Notes under the pieces: model-generated | What the model was told of the DNA's origin: nothing | The model's database searches: none | The model's input: the letters and a program-made list of their open reading frames with translations, nothing else | Part shown: positions 1 to 8,249 of the stretch, piece after piece | How positions within the stretch are numbered: the first letter of the stretch is position 1 | Layout: each line of letters opens with the position of its first letter | Position numbers and translations under genes: made by a program | IMG/VR virus record: IMGVR_UViG_3300008113_000121 | Location: 1-41,013 of that record | DNA from: a virus | Length of the DNA stretch: 41,013 nt | Reading direction: 5' to 3' (one strand)

Positions 1-686
1 TTAATAGCATTCGCCTCAGCCTCAGACGACCAGAGTTTAATGACAGTGGAAGAAAAGAACTTGACTGCCATGCCACCTGTGGGGATGTGACTAGCATGCA
101 TAGATCCAAATTGATTTCGTTGTTGTGAGATGAGTACAAGTAGTGTGTTTTTGTTTGCATAGTTTAACATCTTGACTGCGTGGGTCATATCCTTTGCTTC
201 AGCGCCGATTTGCTTGGTATCTTGCAAATCCTTCATTTCATTTCCATCTTTTTCAAAATATATTCCTGGAAGAAGTGCTGATATGGAATCTACCACGATA
301 AGGTCTACTCCAGCTTCCATTAGCTTTACACCAACATCAACCATATCATTTACTGTTTTTGCAGGAGAATATATTAATGCTTCTGAGTCTACGCCAAGTT
401 CTTCTGCCCACTTTTGATCATAAGATGCTTCTGCATCAATCCAAGCGCATGTTTTGCCTTCTTGTTGCGCTAAAGCAATCATCTGTAAGCAGAATGAAGA
501 TTTTCCAGCAGACTTATTTCCCCATACAAGAACTTGTCTACCATATCCAAGGCCACCTTTTAGTGCCATGTTTAGACCAATACTTGGGGTTGCTTGTTTT
601 TCAACCTTTACGTCTTGTGCAGACTGTACTCTTGCCCTTGTTTTAGGATCTAGCTTTGCTAATATATTATCTAATGCTATTGTCAT
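1..686 (-). CDS. recA: RecA-like recombinase, partial (C-terminus beyond window)
   Basis: ATP-dependent strand-exchange recombinase, expected to pair homologous DNA during phage replication and repair. The frame was read by hand from the ATG at 686 to the window edge: 228 codons with no stop, so the C-terminal third of a normal ~350-residue RecA is missing. The Walker A motif GNKSAGKS is at residues 56-63. The RecA-type WIDAE with its catalytic glutamate (E86) and the Walker B-like DLIVVDS (128-134) follow in order. Near the edge, ISQQRNQFG and TGGMAVKF correspond to the DNA-binding loop region and the TGG.AlKF motif of RecA. It is the last gene of the visible replication block, 32 nt below the MazG-like gene, with a purine-rich weak ribosome site and an extended -10 box in the gap. 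The N-terminus is shorter than cellular RecA. The family call is secure; whether it complements host RecA is unknown. Confidence 0.93.
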   Translation of the reverse strand, partial: MTIALDNILAKLDPKTRARVQSAQDVKVEKQATPSIGLNMALKGGLGYGRQVLVWGNKSAGKSSFCLQMIALAQQEGKTCAWIDAEASYDQKWAEELGVDSEALIYSPAKTVNDMVDVGVKLMEAGVDLIVVDSISALLPGIYFEKDGNEMKDLQDTKQIGAEAKDMTHAVKMLNYANKNTLLVLISQQRNQFGSMHASHIPTGGMAVKFFSSTVIKLWSSEAEANAI

Positions 687-708
687 TTTACTCTTTCTTC
701 TCTATAGT

Positions 709-717
709 ATTATATCA
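709..717 (-). promoter_or_regulatory. Extended -10 promoter element upstream of recA
   Basis: Read on the minus strand this is TGATATAAT, a perfect extended -10 (TGN plus TATAAT). It follows the stop codon of the MazG-like gene in the string TAAATGATATAAT. A weak -35 (TTCACG, 18 nt upstream) lies inside the mazG 3' end. The predicted start would be about 15 nt above the recA ATG, leaving a short leader. The same string occurs in other gaps of this genome, which raises confidence that it is used. Confidence 0.5.
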
Positions 718-718
718 T

Positions 719-1066
719 TTAGAACAGGTTGCCGTGAAGGGCTGGGCGTAACTTATTTTTCTCTATCTTTTTATTTAAAATTTCATCAAGACTATGCAAA
801 ACTTGTTCTTCATTTCTCATTGCTGCATACACATCAAGCAGACGAATAATTATATCAGCCATCTCTTCAACAATTTTTTCTGAGCCTTGGCTTTTTCTGA
901 TTGCCTCTAATACCTCTGTAACCTCTGAGTGTACTAATGCTAACTTATTTCCAATCTTGTCGTGAGAATAATCTCCATCCCAAAAACCTTTTTCTCTTGC
1001 AATTTCATGTAGAAATGCTGAAAGGGCATCTAGGCCATACTCTGTAACTATATCATTACTGTTCAT
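719..1066 (-). CDS. MazG-like nucleotide pyrophosphohydrolase
   Basis: A 115-residue all-helical protein of the MazG/dUTPase-like NTP pyrophosphohydrolase superfamily, which hydrolyses (d)NTPs, and in some phages alarmones, to monophosphate plus pyrophosphate. The metal-binding pattern is present: ExxE within HSEVTEVLEAI (E48, E51, E54) and ExxD within VEEMADIIIRLLD (E68, D71). The ending LRPALHGNLF resembles the RPxxHGKxF tail common in phage MazG-like proteins. The ATG is preceded by AAGGA at normal spacing and overlaps the previous gene by 11 nt. Its place between polymerase and recA suggests nucleotide-pool control during replication, which is inference; the substrate cannot be read from the sequence. 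Confidence 0.85.
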   Translation of the reverse strand: MNSNDIVTEYGLDALSAFLHEIAREKGFWDGDYSHDKIGNKLALVHSEVTEVLEAIRKSQGSEKIVEEMADIIIRLLDVYAAMRNEEQVLHSLDEILNKKIEKNKLRPALHGNLF

Positions 1067-1247
1067 TTTGATTCCTTAAACTAAACTTAAACGTCAAATT
1101 TTGATCGTCATAATCAACAACTAGTTCTTTGTCTTCATTTACTGCATTTACAAGCCTATCTGTTTTTACAGAAAGTGAGCCATGCTCTTCAAGCAATGCA
1201 ACTAATATTTTATTCAGACTTAACGATTGAATAATTTCTTCTGTCAT
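1056..1247 (-). CDS. Small acidic hypothetical protein downstream of DNA polymerase
   Basis: A 63-residue protein of unknown function. It starts with an ATGA overlap on the polymerase stop codon, and its ribosome site AAGGAGATAAA lies inside the last codons of the polymerase gene, so translation is probably coupled. The sequence predicts an N-terminal helix (about residues 3-35) followed by beta-type strands (ELVVDYDDQNLTFKFSL). There are no cysteines, membrane segments or known motifs. A polymerase accessory role is possible from position only. The good ribosome site and tight packing support a real gene. Confidence 0.65.
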   Translation of the reverse strand: MTEEIIQSLSLNKILVALLEEHGSLSVKTDRLVNAVNEDKELVVDYDDQNLTFKFSLRNQNEQ

Positions 1248-4200
1248 TTTATCTCCTTAATCATAAAAGTACCATCATCCAATTTAGACAAAACTGGATT
1301 GCAGACCATTCCATCTCTCATCTTTGCTAAAGTTATTTTATACATAGTTGGAAATGCAATTGCTCTTACTAAATTCTTATCCTTATCAGTCATTACAATG
1401 TGAGACATAGTTTTCCCAGCCTTTGTTTGATATGGAGTGAAGTTAATAACCATCTTGTCATTCTCATCAATATCATATTGTTTGCGATATAAAAAGTCGA
1501 CAAATATATCTTTTGAGTCAGGCGTTACATCGCCAACTTCTACATATCTTGCAATTCTATTATCGCCTACCAATATGAAATACATTTTTCCAGATTCAAT
1601 TTTTGTCTGCTCATGATCGAATAGACCAATACTGCCAGTCTCATCAACCAACTCAACACGAGCCCAACCTTTTCCACGCTTAATACTTTTAACCATACCA
1701 AACATAACAAATGATCCAATAGGATCAAATTGATCAATTGTTAAAGCCTGTGCTTTAATTCTTGGAGGTATGTTCTTTAATTCAAAAGAAGGTATTCCTA
1801 AAAACTCATAATAGTTTTCTTTCTCTGTGCCTGTCCTTAAATTATCTTCAAAAGCTGCACCACCAATAGCATTTAATGAGCTTATGGCTCTGCTATTAAT
1901 TCCGCTTCCCTTTTTTGAAGCCTTGTCTACAAAATCTTTATAAGTTTTGTAAGGCCTGTTTTCAATAATCTTATTAGCAATACTGTCTGATATATACTTA
2001 ATCTCTGCTAGACCAAATGTTAAAGAGTCTTTTTGCAAGGAGAAATAAACTTCAGACTCATTAATGTGAGGAAGCTTTACCTTAAGTCCAAGTCTCTTTG
2101 CCTCAATTAAGTATTCTGTTCTGGTATCTTTGTCGCCTTCGTTTTTGAGCGCTGCGAAAATAAACTCCAAAGGATAATGTAGCTTAAGCCAAGCGGTATA
2201 ATAAGAAAGCATAGAGTAAGCAACAGCGTGAGACCTATTGAACGAGTATCCAGCATGTGCTTCAAAGTCGTGCCAAAGTTTTTCTGCTTGCTTTTTAGAA
2301 ATATGCTTTGAAGCGCCTTCGACAAATTTATCTTTGAATTGATCGAATTCTTTTGCATCCTTTTTCTTTCCAATAATCTTTCTAACCTTGTCTGCTTCAG
2401 ACCAAGTCATACCACCTAAATGCACACAGGCTTGCATTACCTGTTCTTGATAAATAATTACACCATAAGTATTTTTAGTAAATGGCTGCATTATTGGATG
2501 GACATATTCAGTAGCCTCTTTACCATTCTTTCTGTTAATATATGAAGCGCCTACAGTATTCATAGCTCCTGGTCTAACCAATGCATTAGAAACAACTAGG
2601 TCTTCAAATTCAGTAGCACCCATCTTAATTAGCAGGTTTGTATATGGAGTAGCTTCTGCTTGGAATACACCTTTGGTATATCCTTCGCTTAACATCTTGT
2701 ATACGTTTGCATCATCAAACTTTATCTTAGAGAAGTCTATCTTCTTTCCAGTTCTTTTATTTACAGAATCTATTGTATCTGAGATAACAGAAAGACATTT
2801 AAGTCCTAGAGCATCTAGCTTAATCAAGCCAATATCTGCAACAGTATCCATATCATATGCAATAACTGGTATTCTTCCTGATGCCTTATCTTCACGGTCT
2901 TCTCTTGTCTCAACTGGACCATAATTTCTAAGATCATCCTTTGCAACGATAACTCCAGCCGCATGGATACCAGTACTTCTTATCTTTCCACGCAATCTTT
3001 CGGAAAGCCAAGTTACTTCTGGGTATTTTAATCTAAATTCTTTTGTATTTGGAGAAGACATGTACTCTTCAAATGTGTCCACGGATTTTAATGCATGGTT
3101 TACTTCACCAAGAGGAACCATAAAAGCACGAGCAGCATCACGAATAACACCCTTATCTTTAAAATAAGTGTATGTGGATATAGATGCGACATACTTAAAC
3201 TTTTTCTTTAAGTATTCTTTTACTTCTTTTCTTCTGCGGTCCTCAAAGTCTGTATCAATATCTGGAAAATCGTTTCGATCTGGGTTAATGAATCTAAAGA
3301 ATAGTAAGTCATATTCAATTGGATCTACATCTGTAATTCCAAGAGAATAACATACTAAAGATCCAGCTGCAGAGCCACGGCCAGGACCAACCATAATATT
3401 ATTATCTTTAGCCCAGTTAATCATATCAGCTACAATAAGAAAGTATGAGGCAAAGTTTTTATCTTTAATCACAGATAGCTCTTCTTCTAAACGATTTATA
3501 TACTGCTCATCTAAATCTTTACCAATCTTTTTTAATCCAGAATATGATAGCTCTCTTAACTTATCGTCAGCATCAGTTTTTGGAACTGGTAGCAAGTCTA
3601 GGTTTTTGTGCAGGTCATATTCGCCAATCTTGTCTGCAACCTCTAATGTGTTTTCAAATATATCAGTTCTAGTTATACCAGATGCATTAAAGTCAGCCTC
3701 TATCTCTTCACGAGACTGCATAAATAAATTCATACCCTTAAACGACATGCGACGATCAGGATAAAGATAATCAAATCTATCAGACATGTCGTTCATCTGT
3801 CTAGACATGTCAAAATCTGCATCCTTATTCATTTTAGGATTAGTAGAAATAATTAGTAGTGCTTCTTCTAACAACCTGTCTTCTTCTTTAGCATAATGAA
3901 TATCTCCTGTAGCAATTGGCTTTATGCCTAACTCATCAGCTAATTCTAAAAGCGCTAAGTTTATTTCTGGCGGGTTATGAGATTGTACTTCAACATAAAA
4001 GTCGTCTTGAAAAGTTTTCTTAAAATCTTTGAGCATGAGTCGTGCTTCAGACATGTCTCCTTTGCTAATAGCCTTGCTAGCAAGTCCATTAAGACATCCA
4101 GACAATACAATAATACCTTCTGCATATTCTTTTAAAACCTCCCTATCAATTCTTGGCTTTGAATAAAAACCTTCTGTCCAAGCTATTTCCTGTAGCTTAT

Positions 4201-4513
4201 GAATATTACTCAAACCCTTTTTATTCTTTGCCAATAAAATAATATGGTTATAAGCCTGTATACTCTTATCTTTAAAAGATGATCTATCAAATCTATCTGT
4301 TGGAGATATATATGCTTCTACTCCAAGAATGGGCTTGATGCCATACTCATTGCATGCTATTTGCATGTCTCTATGGGAAGATAGGGTACCATGATCTGTG
4401 ATAGCAATTGCTGACATGCCAAGGGATTTTGCATGCTTTGCTAACTCATCTGGTGAATTTAGCCCATCCATCATAGAATAATGAGAATGTACGTGTAAGT
4501 GTATAAAGTTCAT
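1244..4513 (-). CDS. dnaE: DNA polymerase III alpha subunit (DnaE-type) with PHP domain
   Basis: Replicative family C DNA polymerase of 1089 residues (bacterial DnaE is usually 1050-1180). The N-terminal PHP domain (about 1-210) keeps the metal-site motifs: HLHVH (H5, H7, H9), TDHG (D40, H41), GVEAY (E66), VEVQSHN and TGDIHY. The palm has GPGRGSAAGS (376-385), PDIDTDF with catalytic D420 and D422, and LIKLDALGL with the third aspartate D567. The finger and helix-hairpin-helix regions follow, and an OB fold begins near FGMVKSIKRGKGW. E. coli DnaE has lost several PHP ligands; here they look intact, so intrinsic 3'-5' proofreading is plausible. The ribosome site is AAGGCGG, 4 nt before the ATG and just below a very stable hairpin. 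It acts with the helicase, primase and SSB encoded upstream. No epsilon, clamp or clamp-loader gene is in the window. Confidence 0.97.
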   Translation of the reverse strand: MNFIHLHVHSHYSMMDGLNSPDELAKHAKSLGMSAIAITDHGTLSSHRDMQIACNEYGIKPILGVEAYISPTDRFDRSSFKDKSIQAYNHIILLAKNKKGLSNIHKLQEIAWTEGFYSKPRIDREVLKEYAEGIIVLSGCLNGLASKAISKGDMSEARLMLKDFKKTFQDDFYVEVQSHNPPEINLALLELADELGIKPIATGDIHYAKEEDRLLEEALLIISTNPKMNKDADFDMSRQMNDMSDRFDYLYPDRRMSFKGMNLFMQSREEIEADFNASGITRTDIFENTLEVADKIGEYDLHKNLDLLPVPKTDADDKLRELSYSGLKKIGKDLDEQYINRLEEELSVIKDKNFASYFLIVADMINWAKDNNIMVGPGRGSAAGSLVCYSLGITDVDPIEYDLLFFRFINPDRNDFPDIDTDFEDRRRKEVKEYLKKKFKYVASISTYTYFKDKGVIRDAARAFMVPLGEVNHALKSVDTFEEYMSSPNTKEFRLKYPEVTWLSERLRGKIRSTGIHAAGVIVAKDDLRNYGPVETREDREDKASGRIPVIAYDMDTVADIGLIKLDALGLKCLSVISDTIDSVNKRTGKKIDFSKIKFDDANVYKMLSEGYTKGVFQAEATPYTNLLIKMGATEFEDLVVSNALVRPGAMNTVGASYINRKNGKEATEYVHPIMQPFTKNTYGVIIYQEQVMQACVHLGGMTWSEADKVRKIIGKKKDAKEFDQFKDKFVEGASKHISKKQAEKLWHDFEAHAGYSFNRSHAVAYSMLSYYTAWLKLHYPLEFIFAALKNEGDKDTRTEYLIEAKRLGLKVKLPHINESEVYFSLQKDSLTFGLAEIKYISDSIANKIIENRPYKTYKDFVDKASKKGSGINSRAISSLNAIGGAAFEDNLRTGTEKENYYEFLGIPSFELKNIPPRIKAQALTIDQFDPIGSFVMFGMVKSIKRGKGWARVELVDETGSIGLFDHEQTKIESGKMYFILVGDNRIARYVEVGDVTPDSKDIFVDFLYRKQYDIDENDKMVINFTPYQTKAGKTMSHIVMTDKDKNLVRAIAFPTMYKITLAKMRDGMVCNPVLSKLDDGTFMIKEIK

Positions 4514-4526
4514 AACCGCCTTTTAA

Positions 4527-4548
4527 ATGGGGGCCCGTAGGCCCCCAT
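4527..4548 (-). promoter_or_regulatory. GC-rich hairpin with UACG tetraloop between ssb and dnaE
   Basis: A perfect 9-bp inverted repeat (4527-4535 with 4540-4548) encloses a 4-nt loop reading UACG on the transcribed minus strand, closed by C-G. That is a UNCG-type super-stable tetraloop. The 3' flank is TTTAAAA, so the U-tract is weak for intrinsic termination. It begins 4 nt below the ssb stop codon and ends only a few nt above the dnaE ribosome site. Likely roles are partial terminator, RNA-processing or 3'-end-protecting element, or a brake on dnaE translation that keeps polymerase below SSB. The role is inference; the structure is direct. Confidence 0.7.
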
Positions 4549-4552
4549 CATG

Positions 4553-5224
4553 CTACCAATCTAAGCTGCTACTTGAAGCAGAAGACTCTTCTGTGTTGCT
4601 AGTTTCACCTGTATAAAAAGCTTCTTGCTCTGCATACGGTACGTGACGAACTGCTGTCTTCTCTAGATCATACAATTCTAGACCAGAGAAGTCAAATGGT
4701 GTTTCGTCTTTTGCTAATGGAATAATTGTATAGCTGGTATCTGTCTTAGAACCATTACGCTTGATTCGCCACATCAAATTAGTAATACTTCCAATTTCAC
4801 CAGCATATTCAATTAGGGTAGGTGTAATTGTTTTTCCACTTGTACCTTGTGAAAGAATTGCAACATATGGCTCTTCCTTACCATCATCTACAAGAACATT
4901 AATGTAGAGTCGTGTCTTTGCCTTCCAGCCAGCCTTTGGGTCCTTGCGATGTTGCTCTTGAGCCCAGTCACGTCCTTCTGTCTCCATTGTATCTAGAGCC
5001 TTACGACGGTAATCTGCAGGATTTGTATGCTCTAATGCGATAAATCCGCAACCAAGCTTATCGTTGTAATTAGGTGAATCTGGATCTAGTTCCTGAAGAA
5101 ATCTAATCTTTACGCTCTCGCCGTCTTCAACCTTTAGCCAGCGACCTTTGTTTTCATCTCCGCCACTATATGTTGGCTTATCTAGTGCCTTGTTTAAGTC
5201 TTTTAGACCTTTTACTATACTCAT
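4553..5224 (-). CDS. Phage ssDNA-binding protein (gp32-like)
   Basis: A 223-residue protein, likely the single-stranded DNA-binding protein of the phage replisome. The N-terminal region is short and charged. The central part (about 27-175) looks like a beta-rich OB-type core with many aromatic and basic residues (RWLKVEDGESVKIRFL, KTRLYINVLV, LMWRIKRNG). The last ~20 residues are a flexible Ser/Glu tail ending SSLDW, similar in design to the acidic, aromatic-tipped tails by which SSBs recruit partners. The ribosome site is AAGGAGA with an ATG start. Position between primase and polymerase supports the role. No zinc-site cysteines typical of T4 gp32 are visible, so the call rests on overall composition, tail and context. 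Confidence 0.65.
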   Translation of the reverse strand: MSIVKGLKDLNKALDKPTYSGGDENKGRWLKVEDGESVKIRFLQELDPDSPNYNDKLGCGFIALEHTNPADYRRKALDTMETEGRDWAQEQHRKDPKAGWKAKTRLYINVLVDDGKEEPYVAILSQGTSGKTITPTLIEYAGEIGSITNLMWRIKRNGSKTDTSYTIIPLAKDETPFDFSGLELYDLEKTAVRHVPYAEQEAFYTGETSNTEESSASSSSLDW

Positions 5225-5270
5225 TTATATCTCCTTATGTAATTGATGGTATAAATCCATCTGTATATGT

Positions 5271-5279
5271 ATTATATCA
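5271..5279 (-). promoter_or_regulatory. Extended -10 promoter element fused to the primase stop codon
   Basis: On the minus strand this reads TGATATAAT; the TGA is also the primase stop codon. The predicted transcript would start about 40 nt above the ssb ATG. A short inverted repeat (GATGG...CCATC, 5245-5261) lies in that leader. No good -35 is seen (AATACA at 17 nt), as is usual for extended -10 promoters. It would give ssb its own transcript, which fits the high amounts of SSB phages need. Confidence 0.5.
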
Positions 5280-6326
5280 CGAGTTCCAAGATCTGTATTC
5301 TATGTCGGATACAGAGTTTTTAATACAGGCTTTAATCTCTTCATCAGTCATATCGCCTACATCTTTTGCATCATGTGGGTATATCTTACCATATTCATAA
5401 GAAGCCCACAAGATGTCTTTATTTTTTAGTCTAGCAGCTATGCTTAATCCCAATTCTCTGCCAGCTAAATCTGAGTCTGTCATTATAGTAATTTTATTAA
5501 AGTATCTATTTAAAAGGAATATATTTTCCTTTGATAAATGTCCGCCAAGTGTTGCTACAACATTTGGGAACCCAGCCTGATGTACCCTGATAGCATCAAA
5601 GCTTGACTCTACTACGATTACTTGCTCTCCAATCTTTTTTGCTCTATGAATATTGAACATTGTTTTATTCTTAGGCAGATTAGTACTATTCTTAAATCTT
5701 TTTTCTTTAATAGATCTTCCAACTAGTCCTACTGGCATTCCATCTGGACTATGCACTGGAACAATAACCATGTCCATCTTTTCTGAATACCCTAACTTAA
5801 AGTGATGCATAGACTCTTCACTTATTCCACGCCCTTTAAAATATTCTTTTGCAGCATCTGATGCGCCTAGATCAGAATAAAGCTTGTCTAAAGTGTCCTG
5901 CGAGAATTCTTCAAAGTCTGGCTTGTCTTCAAGCACTGAGCTCAACTCGTCTTCAAATAGATCATCAGAGTTAGGTTTTTTAGAAAGAATAAATCTTAAA
6001 GTTTCAAACTCATTTTTACCAAGTATCTTTTTAACCAACTCTTTAATCCCGCCAGATTCTCCGCATGAAGGATTAAAACAAATCCAAGCACCGTTCTCTT
6101 CGCTTATGTAGAAGCATGCTGTGTGCGTATTGTTGTGAAATGGGCAGTACAAAATTATATTATTATTCGATTCGCCTACAATATTAAGACCTAAGCCTTT
6201 AACTATTGCTTTAATTTGTCTAGGTGAATAGAACGAGGTATCAGCTTGCTTTGTGATATTCCCTCTGTCTGCCATGCCTTCTTCTTCCCTACGTATACGC
6301 CATGGAGAGTCATTAAGAACTTCCAT
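5277..6326 (-). CDS. DNA primase, CHC2 zinc ribbon plus Toprim
   Basis: DnaG-type primase that makes RNA primers for the lagging strand. The 349-residue frame has an N-terminal zinc ribbon, CPFH (C61, H64) and CFNPSC (C83, C88), followed by a linker and a Toprim core with VVESSFDAI (catalytic glutamate), VATLGGHLS and the DSDLAGRE acidic motif. It is much shorter than bacterial DnaG (~580) and has no visible C-terminal helicase-interaction domain. The ATG at 6326 has a good AGGTGA ribosome site but overlaps the previous gene by 124 nt. An in-frame ATG at 6275 would put the zinc ribbon at the DnaG-like position (C44) with a 73-nt overlap. Both are possible. The stop codon is part of an extended -10 box for ssb. 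Confidence 0.93.
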   Translation of the reverse strand: MEVLNDSPWRIRREEEGMADRGNITKQADTSFYSPRQIKAIVKGLGLNIVGESNNNIILYCPFHNNTHTACFYISEENGAWICFNPSCGESGGIKELVKKILGKNEFETLRFILSKKPNSDDLFEDELSSVLEDKPDFEEFSQDTLDKLYSDLGASDAAKEYFKGRGISEESMHHFKLGYSEKMDMVIVPVHSPDGMPVGLVGRSIKEKRFKNSTNLPKNKTMFNIHRAKKIGEQVIVVESSFDAIRVHQAGFPNVVATLGGHLSKENIFLLNRYFNKITIMTDSDLAGRELGLSIAARLKNKDILWASYEYGKIYPHDAKDVGDMTDEEIKACIKNSVSDIEYRSWNS

Positions 6327-6502
6327 GTTTCACCTGTGAATTCTACCGAAAAGGCAGGGTCTATGTCAAGTACTCTGACATATCCCTTACCTCTCATGTC
6401 TTGAACTAACAAATTTTCATATTGTGGTCTTAAGCTAATAAGTTGTGCATTATCATAAAACTCAACATCGATTTGAAATCTTTTAATTTTTCGATGAGTC
6501 AC
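6203..6502 (-). CDS. Hypothetical protein between helicase and primase
   Basis: A 99-residue frame of unknown function, beginning with GTG at 6502 inside the helicase 3' end (20-nt overlap) and running well into the primase 5' end. It is mixed alpha/beta with a basic N-terminus (HRKIKRF) and two beta-rich stretches (GYVRVLDIDPAFSVEF, TWKFLMTLHGVYVG). Residue composition looks like a folded protein, and without it about 150 nt between helicase and primase would be empty. No strong ribosome site is visible, so the exact start is uncertain. It may be a helicase-primase accessory factor by position only. Confidence 0.6.
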   Translation of the reverse strand: MTHRKIKRFQIDVEFYDNAQLISLRPQYENLLVQDMRGKGYVRVLDIDPAFSVEFTGETWKFLMTLHGVYVGKKKAWQTEGISQSKLIPRSIHLDKLKQ

Positions 6503-7733
6503 TGTTTAACTCTGGCAGATTCTCATAAATTGGAGTAATAACTCCACGATTGATATCCCAGTCAAGGTAAAAATCAAACTCTGATCCGTGACGATTCTTT
6601 CTGCTAACTACTTCAATCATATTTGTATTTGTATACTTATGAATAGCAATAGCCATATCAGCATCATACTCAATTGCCTTTGACCATGCTACCTGAGATA
6701 GCATAGGTGGTGCATCTTGATCTGAAATATCATCCATAGTTGCTGCAGTAATATCAATCACTGGGATTCCATTTGTCATAGCAAGCATCTTAAACTCACG
6801 AGAGATATTCATGTTTCGCTCAGTTGCTCCCTGACTTCTCTTTGTATCTGAGAAAAGCTGGTGGTAATCAAGAATAACTAAGTCTGGCTTGTGCTGATCA
6901 ATCTTTGCTTGAACTGTGTTAGCGCTAACTTCTCCCATGCCTTCATTTGACACTAAGATAAACCCGTTCTTATTTTCAAACTTTTTATTTCCCCAAGACC
7001 TTAAGCTGTCAATGTTTACATCGCCTTTGGCAAAATCACTTGCCTTGAATAAACCAGAACCCATCATTGTATAAATACGATTACGCATATCTTCTGGTGA
7101 CATTTCAAGAGAAATAATCATTGGCTTAAACCCTTGCTCCCATGCCTTACATGCAAGATAGGATGTAAACCATGTCTTACCACGTCCTGGCCAGCCAATG
7201 GCTACGATAAGGTGTCCTGGGGCCATGCCTGTAGGATATGCCTTATCGATTGCTTCAAAGCCTGTTAGAATTCCTGGACTACCGCCCATTGCTGCAGATC
7301 TTTCTTTAACTGACTTAAAGTGTTGTTCTGCTAAATCAATATCAGTAATATCAACATCTCTTACAGCATTAGTAAATTTTGAAAGATTAACGAGCTTGCC
7401 TTGAAGATCTATAAGTACTCTTGCAGCAGCATCTTCTTTTAATGCAGAACCTGATTGAATAAGGATAGTCTTAAGCTTATTAGATATATACTCATTCTTT
7501 AATGAGTCTAAGTAATATCCAGTCTCAGCATTTGTTTTTGCTGGCTCAAAGTCTTTAAATCGTTCCATGAGGATTCCGACATCTGGTACCGCCTTGAACT
7601 TATAATAGTATGCCTTTAGAGAATCCCACACATCTCTATGTGATACAAATAGCTCATCCACATTTTCTGCCAGTAATGTGCTAATGTCTTTATTATTGCA
7701 TACCGCTGAGATTAGTGTTGCTTCTGTATTCAC
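6483..7733 (-). CDS. Replicative DNA helicase, DnaB-like
   Basis: Hexameric ATP-driven helicase that opens the replication fork. In 416 residues it has a helical N-terminal domain (about 1-130) and a RecA-fold C-terminal domain. Walker A is GWPGRGKT (180-187), the glutamate motif is IISLEMS (E210), and Walker B is LVILDY (285-290). Further motifs follow through SKAIEYDADMAIAI, and the RKNRHG loop resembles the DnaB arginine-finger region. The start is a GTG with GGAG upstream, overlapping the previous gene by 4 nt (GTGA). It lies directly before the primase gene, as in many phage replication modules. Slightly shorter than E. coli DnaB (471). Confidence 0.95.
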   Translation of the reverse strand: MNTEATLISAVCNNKDISTLLAENVDELFVSHRDVWDSLKAYYYKFKAVPDVGILMERFKDFEPAKTNAETGYYLDSLKNEYISNKLKTILIQSGSALKEDAAARVLIDLQGKLVNLSKFTNAVRDVDITDIDLAEQHFKSVKERSAAMGGSPGILTGFEAIDKAYPTGMAPGHLIVAIGWPGRGKTWFTSYLACKAWEQGFKPMIISLEMSPEDMRNRIYTMMGSGLFKASDFAKGDVNIDSLRSWGNKKFENKNGFILVSNEGMGEVSANTVQAKIDQHKPDLVILDYHQLFSDTKRSQGATERNMNISREFKMLAMTNGIPVIDITAATMDDISDQDAPPMLSQVAWSKAIEYDADMAIAIHKYTNTNMIEVVSRKNRHGSEFDFYLDWDINRGVITPIYENLPELNSDSSKN

Positions 7734-8053
7734 TCTTCTCCACCTTCAACTAATCTTTTAGTAGCCTCTCGCAATTTGCGTCGCCTTTCTTCATCTTGAA
7801 ACTGTGCTTCCATCATGTATGCCATACGGTCAAAATTATTAAAAAAGAAGTTAAGTGGATGACCCGCCTTTGATACTCCAAAATAATAATTAAGCAGTTT
7901 GTATGCCTGATCAAATCCTACACTATCAATTACATCTTGCATAGCCCACTTCTCACGAAACTTATTTATAGTTACAGCCTTCTTATATTTTTGCTTATAT
8001 AAGTTTTGATATAGTGTCAAAAGAACATATGGGTCTTTATTTTTTACGGTCAT
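7730..8053 (-). CDS. Small helical protein, possible helicase loader/accessory
   Basis: A 107-residue, mostly helical, basic and aromatic-rich protein encoded directly before the helicase and coupled to it by a 4-nt overlap. The C-terminal third is a highly charged helix (EERRRKLREATKRL). There is no ATPase motif, so it is not a DnaC-type loader. Small helical proteins beside phage helicase genes are often loaders or replisome organisers, and that is the basis of this suggestion. It could also be an unrelated conserved phage protein. No motif proves function. Confidence 0.6.
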   Translation of the reverse strand: MTVKNKDPYVLLTLYQNLYKQKYKKAVTINKFREKWAMQDVIDSVGFDQAYKLLNYYFGVSKAGHPLNFFFNNFDRMAYMMEAQFQDEERRRKLREATKRLVEGGEE

Positions 8054-8249
8054 TTAGCTCTTCTTCTACTTCACGAGTTTTCTGAATCAGCTTATCCTCA
8101 ACAAACTTATATACACGCTCTGTTGCAGAATCAACATTTTCTCCATCACGAACAGAGTCTTCAACTCCTATGCCTATCTTAATGCTCTCATAATTTCCCA
8201 AATTACGAGTAAAAGATAAGTCTACCTTAACCTTTGTTGGGTCTGTCAT
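8037..8249 (-). CDS. Small conserved-looking phage protein (NLGNYESIKI)
   Basis: A 70-residue protein of unknown function. The ATG at 8249 is chosen because it forms a TAATG overlap with the previous stop and has GGCGG at good spacing; an upstream in-frame ATG at 8264 would add five residues. The N-terminal half is beta-type (KVKVDLSFTRNLGNYESIKIGIGVE) and the C-terminal half is a long charged helix (SATERVYKFVEDKLIQKTREVEEELNDRKK). I recall similar NLGNYES-type small proteins from other phages, but without a known function. Confidence 0.65.
   Translation of the reverse strand: MTDPTKVKVDLSFTRNLGNYESIKIGIGVEDSVRDGENVDSATERVYKFVEDKLIQKTREVEEELNDRKK

Noticed and set aside
454-849. A plus-strand 131-codon frame across the recA/mazG junction, and smaller frames at 172-646
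   Set aside because: Antisense to clear recA and mazG coding sequence; the proteins have no recognisable fold and no ribosome site.
2107-2373. An 88-codon minus-strand frame with a hydrophobic C-terminal segment
   Set aside because: Nested out of frame in the polymerase gene; no ribosome site and the polymerase frame is unmistakable.
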